A stretch of DNA of 33,046 nt from the NCBI GenBank assembly GCA_934654475.1, contig CAKUFZ010000019.1:1-33046 (forward strand), given 5' to 3'. The notes beneath the pieces are model-generated. The model saw only the letters and a program-made list of their open reading frames with translations, was not told where the DNA came from and did no database searches. The stretch's first letter is position 1. Each line of letters starts with the position of its first letter. This document shows positions 1 to 7,381 of this stretch, piece by piece. The stretch comes from an uncultured Coriobacteriales bacterium. GTDB lineage: Bacteria; Actinomycetota; Coriobacteriia; Coriobacteriales; UMGS124. The position numbers and the translations under genes are program-made.

Positions 1-2
1 CC

Positions 3-74
3 GTGTTCGGCGACGTGGGCGTGGCCATCATCGCGATTTTGAATGCGATGCGAGCAATGAAGGCACCGAAGTAG
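3..74 (+). CDS. C-terminal end of a metal-transporting P1B-type ATPase (partial)
   Basis: The window opens inside a reading frame that gives 23 residues (VFGDVGVAIIAILNAMRAMK, then APK) and stops at TAG 72-74. The pattern (A)VFxDVGVxxxAxLNAMR is the usual extreme C-terminus of heavy-metal P1B ATPases (CadA/ZntA/CopA-like), where it forms the last transmembrane helix. The catalytic part lies upstream of the window, so the metal cannot be named. The stop codon is followed after 14 nt by the first copy of the palindromic 3' element. The call rests on one short motif, so it is likely but not certain. Confidence 0.7.
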   Translation: MFGDVGVAIIAILNAMRAMKAPK

Positions 75-190
75 AGTTCTTCCCGGACGCCTTGAGGCGG
101 ATTCCCACGCTGCAGTCCTCGCCGCATAAAACGCGGCTGCGGATTTGCAGCTTAGGGAACCGCCTCAAGGCTGCGCACTCTGCTCCAAGG
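75..190 (+). repeat. 3' palindromic element, copy 1
   Basis: A rod-like inverted repeat starts 14 nt after the ATPase stop. The outer arms are GCCTTGAGGCGG (89-100) and CCGCCTCAAGGC (160-171), a perfect 12-bp match. Inside, GCTGCA..TCC (109-118) faces GGA..TGCAGC (141-152), and GCCGC (121-125) faces GCGGC (132-136) around an A-rich loop. The left flank reads TTCTTCCCGGAC and the right flank TGCGCACTCTGCTCCAAGG; both recur at other copies. It could act as a terminator or mRNA 3'-end stabiliser, or be a small non-autonomous mobile repeat. Confidence 0.8.
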
Positions 191-224
191 GATACCGTTT
201 AGGGGCTTAAAACCATCTGGCGGG

Positions 225-277
225 TGCGGATTCGCGGGTTGGGGGACGGTGCCTGAGCTGCGTGCCCTGCTCCAGGG
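225..277 (+). repeat. Right-half copy of the 3' palindromic element
   Basis: Starting at TGCGGATTCGCGG, this stretch resembles the right half of the full element (core, right arm region and the CTGCTCCAGGG flank) but has no left half. It is preceded by TTAGGGGCTTAAAACCATCTGG (199-220, given here only as a landmark of the linker), and that same linker precedes the half copy at 9003. The rest of 278-397 holds only the ribosome-binding site of the next gene. Confidence 0.55.
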
Positions 278-397
278 GGTGCCGTTAGGGGCTTAAGGCC
301 CTTTGGGTTGCGAGTTAGCAGGCGTCGCGGGGTGGCGGTGGGGTGGGGGTTGCGGGTATGATGCTCTGCGCATACGTCGACTGCGAGGAGGAGCCAC

Positions 398-2299
398 GTG
401 ACCCGTCAAGCACACTGGAAGAGGCAGCATAGGCGCAACGTTGTTTTGGCGTCGCTCGCACTGGGCGCATTGATGAGCGCGACACCCGCGTTTGCGCTGG
501 CAGATGAGCAGGTTGATGCAGAGTTCCCTGTCATCGACTGTTTTGAATACCAGGCGGACAACAACTACGACGCCGCTCCCCTCCCCTGCTTTGGCGAGAT
601 GCAAGCAGTGATTGACGACGAGGGCAATGTTCCGGGCGGCTCAAACAACGAGCAGGGCAGCGCCGACAGCACGCATAACGGCACCGCAGATAGCGCGGAC
701 GGCAATGACATCGGGCAAAACGGCGCTTCTGGCAGCGCAAATGCAGGCACCAGCAATGCCGGGCAAACCGAAACCTCGAACGACACGGACGCAAGTCAGA
801 ACAATGCCGGACAAACCGGAGCTTCGAACAGCACGAGCGCGAGCCAGGGCAACGCGGGACTAGATGACACCCCGATCGGCGCTGGGCAAGACGGTGCTTC
901 TGGAAGCTCAAACGCAAAGCAAGACGACGCCACGAGTGGCGTGAATGCAGGTCAGGGCACCGAGCAGGGCGAAGCTTCGGGCGCGGGTTCGAGCAGCAGC
1001 AACACCACTCACGGCAACGCTACGGATAACGCAAGCGCAGACCAGGGCAACGGCGCCCAGGGCGATGCCGCGAACGGTGCGGACGAAAGCCAGAGCGGCG
1101 TCTCGGGCAGCGATGGCGCCAATCAAGACGGCGCTACAGGCACGGACCAGAGCGGCAACCCCGATGGCGCTGGCAGCAAGGCTGATGGGCAGGAAAACAC
1201 CGGCGGCTCGACTGATGGGTCGACGAGTGACACCGATAAGCCAGACACGGGGACTGATACTTCCCAGGGAGGGACGACCGACAAGGGCGATGGCTCGCAG
1301 CCTGCGACTTCCGGACCTGACAAGCCTGGTACGGGGACTGATGCCTCCCAGGGAGGGACGGCCGACAAGGGCGACGGCTCGCAGCCTGGGGCTCCCGAAC
1401 CCGACAAGCCCGGCTCGGGCTCCTCGACCCAAGAGCCGGCCGTACTTACCGGCTGGCAGAACATTGGCGGCTATCGCTATTACTACGACAACGACGGCAA
1501 ACCTCTCACCGGCTTGCAAACCATCGAAGGCAAGACGTACCTGTTCAACGAAAAAGGCCAGCTCGGATATGGTTTCCTGTATCTGGGCGACAACGTCGTC
1601 TCATACTTTGACCCCATCACCGGCAGCCAGCTCACAGGCAAGCAGTTCATCCACGGCTCCTGGCGCAACATCGACGAGCAGACGGGTCTCAACTGCGGCC
1701 TCACCGAGGTCTCGGAATCCGGCAAGACCAACACGTATTACTACGACAACTACGACGGCGGGCTGCACACCGGCCAGCAGTACGTCAACAACTCGTGGCA
1801 TTTCTTTGACGAGGACACGGGGCGCATGTACACCCGCGACGAGGAAGTGCGACGCATCGTGCAGTTTGCCCTGGCTGAGCTGGGCGGCAGTGAGTCGCAG
1901 GCGTTCGGCTACCTTGACGAGGTCAAGGCCGACGGCGGCACGTACTGCGGATACGGTCCCTGCATGGCCACGGTGCGCCATATCTTCAAGGCCGCCGGCA
2001 TGAGCGGCTTCCTTGCCGACGGCTTCGTCGATAGCTGGCCGCACAAGTATCTTGACCTCATGATTGAAAAGGGCCAGCACACCATGACACCCCGCGTTGG
2101 CATGGTCGCCTTCTTCCTGTGGGAGAACTCCTTCGCCAACCAAATCGGTGTTTCCGCCGACCACGCCGAGATTATCGTTGAAGTGGGCGACGGCTGGTAC
2201 AAGACCGTGGGCGCCATCGCAGGCGGCATCAAAGAGAGCATCTACTACACCGCCAGCGACTACAACATCGGCTTCGGCGTACCTGCGTTTTATCGGTAG
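398..2299 (+). CDS. Secreted cell-wall-binding protein with C-terminal CHAP/NlpC-like domain
   Basis: The 633-residue protein starts at GTG 398 behind a strong GAGGAGGAG ribosome-binding site. Residues 1-36 form a signal peptide (basic start, hydrophobic core, cleavage near AFA/ALA). Residues ~75-345 are a disordered Gly/Ser/Asn/Asp/Thr linker that includes a tandem 28-residue repeat. Residues ~348-490 hold aromatic repeats of the choline/glucan-binding type (GWQNIGGYRYYYDNDGK, LTGLQTIEGKTYLF). The last ~150 residues look like a papain-fold cell-wall hydrolase: candidate nucleophile Cys517 or Cys522 and candidate His589 in SADHAEIIVEV. It probably binds and remodels peptidoglycan outside the cell, but activity is inferred from motif order only. 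It stands alone, with the 3' palindromic element starting shortly after the stop. Confidence 0.75.
   Translation: MTRQAHWKRQHRRNVVLASLALGALMSATPAFALADEQVDAEFPVIDCFEYQADNNYDAAPLPCFGEMQAVIDDEGNVPGGSNNEQGSADSTHNGTADSADGNDIGQNGASGSANAGTSNAGQTETSNDTDASQNNAGQTGASNSTSASQGNAGLDDTPIGAGQDGASGSSNAKQDDATSGVNAGQGTEQGEASGAGSSSSNTTHGNATDNASADQGNGAQGDAANGADESQSGVSGSDGANQDGATGTDQSGNPDGAGSKADGQENTGGSTDGSTSDTDKPDTGTDTSQGGTTDKGDGSQPATSGPDKPGTGTDASQGGTADKGDGSQPGAPEPDKPGSGSSTQEPAVLTGWQNIGGYRYYYDNDGKPLTGLQTIEGKTYLFNEKGQLGYGFLYLGDNVVSYFDPITGSQLTGKQFIHGSWRNIDEQTGLNCGLTEVSESGKTNTYYYDNYDGGLHTGQQYVNNSWHFFDEDTGRMYTRDEEVRRIVQFALAELGGSESQAFGYLDEVKADGGTYCGYGPCMATVRHIFKAAGMSGFLADGFVDSWPHKYLDLMIEKGQHTMTPRVGMVAFFLWENSFANQIGVSADHAEIIVEVGDGWYKTVGAIAGGIKESIYYTASDYNIGFGVPAFYR
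1235..1402 (+). repeat. Two tandem 84-nt coding repeats
   Basis: Two in-frame 84-nt units (1235-1318 and 1319-1402) encode DKP(D/G)TGTD(T/A)SQGG(T/A)TDKGDGSQ-type repeats in the linker of the surface protein. A third unit begins at 1403 and breaks off. The exact 84-nt period keeps the frame, so copy number could vary by slippage and change linker length. Confidence 0.85.
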
Positions 2300-2311
2300 A
2301 CACGGGGCTGA

Positions 2312-2427
2312 GTTCTTCCCGGACGCTCGGGGGCGGATCTCCACGCCGCTGGTCCTCGCCGCCAAAAACGCGGCTGCGGATTCGCGGCTTAGGAGACCGC
2401 CCCCGAGCTGCCAACTCTGCTCCAAGG
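2312..2427 (+). repeat. 3' palindromic element, copy 2
   Basis: The outer arms are GCTCGGGGGCGG (2325-2336) and CCGCCCCCGAGC (2397-2408), a perfect 12-bp match with a sequence different from copy 1. Inner helices are TCTCC/GGAGA, GCCGC/GCGGC and a loop-closing GCCGC/GCGGC around an A-run. The left flank GTTCTTCCCGGAC and the right flank ACTCTGCTCCAAGG match copy 1. It lies 25 nt after the stop of the cell-wall protein, in the same orientation as that gene. Confidence 0.8.
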
Positions 2428-2458
2428 TGTCATATGGAGCTTAAAACCCGCACTACAA

Positions 2459-2502
2459 CGAGGGCCGCCCTTCTCCCAACACAGGGAAAAGGGCAGCCCT
2501 CG
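2459..2502. terminator. GC-rich hairpin between convergent genes
   Basis: CGAGGGC(C)GCCCTT on the left pairs with AAGGGC(A)GCCCTCG on the right, with inner CTCCC/GGGA. It lies between the forward cell-wall gene and the reverse reductase gene and could end transcription from both sides. The U-tract is poor on both strands, so this would be an atypical terminator. A close relative with the same loop occurs at 9093-9132. Confidence 0.55.
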
Positions 2503-2555
2503 ACTCTTGTAAATCTGATTTTAAAGCTGAAAAACCGCACACGGCTGAAATTGCG

Positions 2556-2642
2556 TCAGCCGGCGGTTAGCCTAAGCTGCAAATCCGCAGCAGGGCGCAC
2601 TTTGCCCTGCGAGGACTGCAGCGTGGCGAATCCGCCGGTGAG
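2556..2642 (-). repeat. 3' palindromic element, copy 3
   Basis: This copy is inverted, so it has the sense orientation of the reverse-strand reductase that ends at 2653, 10 nt away. The outer pairing is CCGGCGG (2560-2566) with CCGCCGG (2632-2638). GCTGCA..TCC faces GGA..TGCAGC inside, and the tip is GCAGGGC/GCCCTGC. It is the most diverged full copy, with small bulges in the arms. Confidence 0.7.
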
Positions 2643-2652
2643 CGGGACGAAC

Positions 2653-4755
2653 CTACGCCTGTGCGCCTGCCTGGGCGAGCGCCTCGGTAACGGCCGTGAA
2701 GATGGCCTTGGAGGTCACGCTGGCGCCGGAGACAGCCTCGACGCCGTCAACGCCGTTGGCCTCGACGATCTTGGCAGGGAGCTGCTCGATGGCCTTGGAG
2801 CCGATGCCCTGGGTCTCAGCGTTCTCGCCGACCTCGACGTTCGTGATCTTGCCGCCCTCGACGGTCACCGTAACGTCGAACGCGCCGCCGATGCCCTTGC
2901 CGGTGCCCGTGTAGGTGCCATCGGCAAGCTCGCCGGTGCCGGCTGCGGCGGGAGCCTCCTCAGCAGGAGCCTCCTCAACAACCTCGGCCTTCTCGGCGGG
3001 AACGGCCTCGGCCACGAGGTCACTGGTACCAGCGATGATCTGGCCGAGCAGATAACCCCAGGTCAGAGCACGGCCGTTGGAGTTGCCGGCCATGTTGATG
3101 GGATAGTCGACAGCGTACAGGTCGCCCGAAGCGTTGCCGGTGGCATAGAGGCCCTCGATGGGCTTGCGGTTGGTGTCGAGCACCTGCAGGCGGCGGTTGA
3201 TGTCAAGACCACCGACGATGGCGAGCAGGGCCACGCCGACCTTGCAGGCATAGAACGGAGGCTCGGTGACGGGGAACAGGAAGTCAGCCTGCTTGTGGAA
3301 GTCCTCGTCGACGCCGCCCTCAACCAGCATGTTGTAGCGCTCAACGGAGGCCTTCATGGCGTCGGCGTCGATGCCGACGAGCTCGGCGAGCTCCTCGAGG
3401 GTGTCGGCCTTGTAGGCGCTGCCGTTGTCAGCCTGGATGGCTGCGTCAACGATAGCAGTGACGTCCTCGGGCTTGAAGGGGTCGCCCACCTCGCCACCCA
3501 TGGAGTCCCAGAACATGCCGCCGCCCACGCCGTTCTCGAGCGTCTTGACGTTCTGCTCGCCGTAGTTGGCGTCCATGATGGCCCACGCGATGTGGTCGGT
3601 CTGACGCATGACGTTCATCGACTTGCCCTGAACCCAGGTGCCCTCGTTGCAGAAGCGCTCGCCCTCGAGGTTGAGGAACATGAACGCGCCGTGGAACATG
3701 CAGCCAGCCTGGGGATGGAGCATGAGCGGGAAGGGACCGTCCTGCATGCCGGCGCCGACCCACAGACCCATCTTGTGGCCGTCGCCAGTGGAGTAGCCGG
3801 CAGGGCCGTTCTGGTTCTCGAGGCAACCGTGGACGATGGGCTCACAGTAGTAGTCCACCATTTCCTCGTCCATGTCGATGCCGCCGGTAGCAAGCACGAC
3901 TGCCTTGGTGCCCTCATAGTACACGTTGTTGCCGTCGGCATCGGTGGCGATGACGCCGGTGATGCGGCCGGACTCGTCCTTCACGAGCTGCTGGGCGCAG
4001 GTGTAGAAGTCATAGGTCGCGCACACGCCGTTGTGCTTGTCGGCATCCTGGGAGTCGACGTACAGCACGGCGGTGGGCAGGAAGTAGCCCGTCTCCTCGG
4101 GGAAGGTCACCGAGTCATCCACCTTGTGGAACTGGTGATACGAGAAGCTCTCGGGGATGATGGCGTTGGGGGCATAGGCGCGGAACGAGTCGGGCTCGAC
4201 GCCGTACTCGGCAGCCTTGTCGATGAACCAGTCGCCAGCCTCGCCGGACTTGTTGAACCACAGGGAGACGAGAGACTCCTTCACGCGGCTTGCGCAGGTG
4301 CGGATCCAGCGGTGCTGAGCCTCCTCGACGTTGACCGTGAGGTCCTGGCCGATCTTCTCGCCATAGGCCTTGGTGAACTTGGTGTTGCACAGGCCCATGC
4401 CGCCGCCACGGCCCTGAACGGTGCCGAGCTTCTCGATGACGATGACGTTGAGGCCGTTGTCGACACAGGAGCTGGCGGCAGCGCAGCCGGAGTTGCCAGC
4501 GCCGATGACGATGACGTCGGCAGTCTTGGTGGAAGCGCAGCTAGCAGGGTCGATGGGCTCGGGAGCGGTCATGAAGGAAGGCACGGCCTTCTCATAGGCA
4601 GGGCCCGCAACGTTGACGCCGCCAGCCTCGGTGGGGGCAGCGTACTTCATATCCTCATCGGTGCCCGTGCCACCAGCAAACGCAGTGGCAGCAGACCCAG
4701 CAGCCAGAGCGGCAACGCCAGCACCAGCAAGGAAAGAACGACGAGAGAGGGTCAT
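2653..4755 (-). CDS. Tat-exported FAD-dependent reductase with C-terminal FMN-binding domain
   Basis: The gene encodes 700 residues. ATG 4755 is preferred over 4770 because AAAGGA sits just upstream. A twin-arginine signal (SRRSFLAGAG) precedes an FAD Rossmann motif (VIVIGAGNSGCAAA) and a fumarate-reductase-type flavoprotein domain (LHPQ, GERFCNE, GLYATGNASGD). After a Glu/Ala/Pro linker, the last ~90 residues match FMN_bind, with SGAS (676-679) as the probable site of covalent flavin attachment by an ApbE-type transferase. It likely reduces an extracellular organic acceptor. The usual C-terminal HGxNRxGGN substrate arginine is replaced by YPINMAGNSNGRAL, so fumarate is an unlikely substrate. 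It follows another reductase gene after a 533-nt spacer filled with structured repeats. Confidence 0.85.
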   Translation of the reverse strand: MTLSRRSFLAGAGVAALAAGSAATAFAGGTGTDEDMKYAAPTEAGGVNVAGPAYEKAVPSFMTAPEPIDPASCASTKTADVIVIGAGNSGCAAASSCVDNGLNVIVIEKLGTVQGRGGGMGLCNTKFTKAYGEKIGQDLTVNVEEAQHRWIRTCASRVKESLVSLWFNKSGEAGDWFIDKAAEYGVEPDSFRAYAPNAIIPESFSYHQFHKVDDSVTFPEETGYFLPTAVLYVDSQDADKHNGVCATYDFYTCAQQLVKDESGRITGVIATDADGNNVYYEGTKAVVLATGGIDMDEEMVDYYCEPIVHGCLENQNGPAGYSTGDGHKMGLWVGAGMQDGPFPLMLHPQAGCMFHGAFMFLNLEGERFCNEGTWVQGKSMNVMRQTDHIAWAIMDANYGEQNVKTLENGVGGGMFWDSMGGEVGDPFKPEDVTAIVDAAIQADNGSAYKADTLEELAELVGIDADAMKASVERYNMLVEGGVDEDFHKQADFLFPVTEPPFYACKVGVALLAIVGGLDINRRLQVLDTNRKPIEGLYATGNASGDLYAVDYPINMAGNSNGRALTWGYLLGQIIAGTSDLVAEAVPAEKAEVVEEAPAEEAPAAAGTGELADGTYTGTGKGIGGAFDVTVTVEGGKITNVEVGENAETQGIGSKAIEQLPAKIVEANGVDGVEAVSGASVTSKAIFTAVTEALAQAGAQA

Positions 4756-4777
4756 CTTGAATCCTTTCATCTAATCA

Positions 4778-5092
4778 GCTCGCCGGGGACCACCTGCCGC
4801 CTTGCAGCCGATTGATCCCCGGCATATCACATCACTCGGGCTCGCCGGGGCCAGCTGCGGCGTTGCGCTCGGGCTCATGTACGCCAGTACACTTCACCCT
4901 CGCGCGCCTTGCAGCCGGTCGGCCCTCGGCACATCACATCACTCGGGCTCGCCGGGGGCCATCTGCGGCGTTGCATGGAGGCTCATGTACGCTAGTACAC
5001 CTCACCTCCATGCGCCTTGCAGCTGGTTGGCCCTCGGCACTTCACATCGCTCGGGCTCGCCGGGGGCCATCTGCGCCTTGCAGCTGGCCCCC
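4778..5092 (-). repeat. Four tandem structured units upstream of the FMN-domain reductase
   Basis: Each unit opens with GCTCGCCGGGG on the plus strand: 4778 (short, 62 nt), 4840 (107 nt), 4947 (108 nt) and 5055 (short, partial). On the reverse strand, which is the sense of the flanking genes, the long units fold into one rod: GGGCC/GGCCC, then (C/A)GCTGC/GCAG, symmetric AA bulges, GGCG/CGCC, a variable stem, a TGA(A/G)G/TGAG internal loop, and an apical TGTAC/GTACA stem with loop T(G/A)GC. The variable stem is CATGGAGG/CCTCCATG in one unit and CGCGAGGG/CCCGAGCG in the other. The short units keep only the basal stem (GGGGGCCA/TGGCCCCC in 5055). This is either an RNA element in the leader of the downstream reductase or a REP/BIME-like DNA repeat. 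Confidence 0.8.
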
Positions 5093-5181
5093 GGGTCGGT
5101 TCCCCAAGGTTTTTGAAAGCAATAACCGACTGTCTTCGCGGGGGTTGAGGACCCCGGGCGCTACCAGCCAGAACAACGCCA

Positions 5182-5261
5182 GCCTGAGGGTTTCCCTAAG
5201 CTGCGAATCCGCAGCCGCGCTCTTTGCGGCGAGGACCAGCAGCGTGGGAAATCCCTCAGGC
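5182..5261 (-). repeat. 3' palindromic element, copy 4
   Basis: It is inverted, 27 nt beyond the stop (5289) of the reverse-strand reductase. The arms GCCTGAGGGTTTCCC (5182-5196) and GGGAAATCCCTCAGGC (5246-5261) pair with a single bulged base. The core TAAGCTGCGAATCCGCAGC and the TTTGCGGCGAGGACCAGC half match the other copies. No clear feature is seen in 5093-5181 apart from a small GGGG/CCCC hairpin near 5140. Confidence 0.75.
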
Positions 5262-5288
5262 GAGCGAGCAGAACAACCTTTCAGCTAC

Positions 5289-7031
5289 TTACAGCTGTGC
5301 AAGGTCCTTACCGAGCAAGTAAGACAGCGTGCCGCACACGGCGCCGAGGTTCTGGCCGGGCATCACGAAGTTGTAGGTGTTGGCGTAGAAGTCGCCGGTC
5401 ATGATGCCGGTGTTGTACAGGCCCTCGATGGGCTCGTCGTTCTCGTCGCACACCTGCATCTTCTCGTTGGTGCGCAGGCCGCCGCACACGGTGAGGAAGG
5501 TGGCGCCCACGGACTTGGTGGCGTAGAACGGGCCGGTCTCGATGGGGAACAGGTACTCGGGGTTCACATGGAACTCCTCGTCGAGGCCGTTCTTGGCGTA
5601 CTCGTTGTAGCGCTTGATGGACTCAAGGGCGTTTTCCGCGTCGATGCCGTCGGCAGCCATCTTCTCCACGAGCTCCTCGACGGTGTCGGCCTTGTAGTAG
5701 GTCGTGGAGGAACCGATGCCCTCGACGACGCCGGCCTCGGCGTTCTTGTCCCAACCGGCGATGATCTCCTCGGGGGTCGAGGGCTGAATGCCGTTCTCGA
5801 GGTCGATGCAGCAGCCGAAGGCCTCCCAGGTGTCCTGCGTGTAGGCGTAGTTGGTGTCCCACACGGCGAAGGCGGTCTGCTGGGGAAGCTGCAGCTTGGA
5901 GATGGCGCCGTAAGCGAAGTTGGTGATTTCGTTCTGGTAGCGCTCGCCATGAATGTCGAGGTTGATGCCCCAGAAGTTGGAGATGACGCCGTGGGCGGGG
6001 CCAGTGGCGCCACCGTTGATCATGGGAGCGACGGGGAAGGTCTTCTGCCAAGCGGCGCCGACCCACAGGCCCATCTTCTGGCCGTCGCCGGGCATGAGGC
6101 CGTCGTAGGCGAGCTCGGTGTCATAGTCGATCTTGTCCCAGCTGATGGCGTCCTTGAACCACTTGTAAGCCATGGGGCTGTAGCGGGCCATGAGGTCGCG
6201 GTCCTTGGAGAAGTCGCCCGTGGCGAGCACGACGGCCTTGGTGGCCTCGTACTTGATGTAGTTGCCGTCGGCGTCCTGGGCAACAACGGCGCTCACGCGG
6301 CCGGTGTTGTCGTCGTCACGGATGAGGTAGAGGGCGCGGGTGTTGTAGTCGATCTCGCCGCCGAGGTCCTCGGTGAAGATCTGAGCGTAGGTCTGGGCCT
6401 CGATGGGAGCACCCCACAGAGCGCCGAAGGGCTGCTCATCGCTGTAGAAGTTGTGGGACGCGGGCGGCACGTCGATGACGCCGTCGGGATCGGGGTAGCC
6501 GGGCTCCAGGCAGCAGTGCAGGCCCTTGCCCTCCATGAGCTCGATGGTCCAGTTGATGGACTCGGCGGAGTTGTTGATCCAGCGGGCCCACTTCTTCTTG
6601 TCCATGAGGTAGGTGCCGGAGGTCTGCTCGGTCTTCACGATCTTGCGGGCGAGCTCGGGGTTGTACTCGATGCCCTTCTCCACCTGATACTTGGAGCCGA
6701 TGGCGTGGTTCGAGCCACCGCGGCTCATGGCCTTGGACGAAGCGGAGAAAAGGATGACGTCGGCGCCCTCCTGCGCAGCGGAGACGGCGGTGCACACGCC
6801 GGCCATGCCAGCGCCCACGACGACGATGTCGTGCGTGACGGTCTTGGAAATCTGGTCCTCAGGGATGGGGTCGGGAGCGATCTCGAAGCTCCACTTGGCG
6901 CCCTCGAGCTTGTCGGCGGTCATGGCCTCCTGCTCGTCGGCGACGGCGACACCGGCAAGCGCACCCATGGCGGCGACACCGGCAGCGGCGGCTCCTGCAC
7001 CCTCGACAAACTGACGACGGTTGAGTTCCAT
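5289..7031 (-). CDS. Tat-exported FAD-dependent fumarate-reductase-family oxidoreductase
   Basis: The gene encodes 580 residues. ATG 7031 is chosen because AGGGGAAC precedes it and it places the twin-arginine motif (NRRQFVEGAG) at the N-terminus. The FAD-binding motif is DIVVVGAGMAGVCTA. Other family marks are HGERYQNE and a C-terminal GLYNTGIMTGDFYANTYNF. There is no FMN domain, so electrons must come from a separate donor. The substrate-binding His and Arg of fumarate reductases (GxHH and HGxNRxGGN) are absent, so another acceptor is likely; cardiac-glycoside-type and catechol-type acceptors are only examples known from this bacterial group. The acidic residue that usually ends the Rossmann fold strand 2 is Ser here. 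The membrane LuxR gene at 7382 is divergent and is the probable regulator. Confidence 0.82.
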   Translation of the reverse strand: MELNRRQFVEGAGAAAAGVAAMGALAGVAVADEQEAMTADKLEGAKWSFEIAPDPIPEDQISKTVTHDIVVVGAGMAGVCTAVSAAQEGADVILFSASSKAMSRGGSNHAIGSKYQVEKGIEYNPELARKIVKTEQTSGTYLMDKKKWARWINNSAESINWTIELMEGKGLHCCLEPGYPDPDGVIDVPPASHNFYSDEQPFGALWGAPIEAQTYAQIFTEDLGGEIDYNTRALYLIRDDDNTGRVSAVVAQDADGNYIKYEATKAVVLATGDFSKDRDLMARYSPMAYKWFKDAISWDKIDYDTELAYDGLMPGDGQKMGLWVGAAWQKTFPVAPMINGGATGPAHGVISNFWGINLDIHGERYQNEITNFAYGAISKLQLPQQTAFAVWDTNYAYTQDTWEAFGCCIDLENGIQPSTPEEIIAGWDKNAEAGVVEGIGSSTTYYKADTVEELVEKMAADGIDAENALESIKRYNEYAKNGLDEEFHVNPEYLFPIETGPFYATKSVGATFLTVCGGLRTNEKMQVCDENDEPIEGLYNTGIMTGDFYANTYNFVMPGQNLGAVCGTLSYLLGKDLAQL

Positions 7032-7304
7032 GTTGGTTCCCCTTTCAACTTGGATAGCGGACCTGCCCAACAAGAACGCACCCTGTGGGCAGATAACGGC
7101 TTGAGTGTAGGCACGAAAAGTGGTCCATGCCTATGGGCCACCGGCTAAACCGCCGTGAACCTTTTGGCCCATTGCGTGGATGAGCTGGTGTTTTGTAATC
7201 TCGTACGGCATTTGTCGCGCACGAGAGCCCGCAGAGGCAAGACCTGCTGGCACCCCATCGCCCGCCTGGGGAACAACAGCCATCCCACCTAAAAAAGCAA
7301 GTCC

Positions 7305-7345
7305 CCCGACGTCGGGACGCATCAAAATCCCGTCGCTGCTATAGT
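7305..7345 (+). promoter_or_regulatory. Palindromic site and -10 box between reductase and LuxR genes
   Basis: The 350-nt divergent spacer 7032-7381 holds a perfect palindrome CCCGACGTCGGG (7305-7316) and a -10-like TATAGT (7340-7345), 36 nt before the LuxR start. No good -35 box precedes the -10. The palindrome lies just upstream of the -35 position, where an activator or autoregulator could bind. No convincing promoter for the reductase side was found. Confidence 0.4.
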
Positions 7346-7381
7346 GTGGGCATCCAAAAAACGCACGACTGAAGGAGCGCA

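Noticed and set aside
398..2299. LPxTG anchoring of the first surface protein
   Set aside because: The C-terminus ends in the hydrolase-like domain (GVPAFYR) with no sorting motif or membrane helix. Wall attachment is more likely through the aromatic repeats.
4778..5092. CRISPR array
   Set aside because: Units are 62-108 nt with no short constant repeats and unique spacers. The variable part is self-complementary, and no cas genes are present.
2434..7148. Long forward frames (793 and 778 codons) opposite the two reductases
   Set aside because: They are antisense to clear reductase genes, are rich in Gly/Ala/Val/Leu/His as expected from GC-rich third positions, have no recognisable domain, and run through the palindromic repeats.
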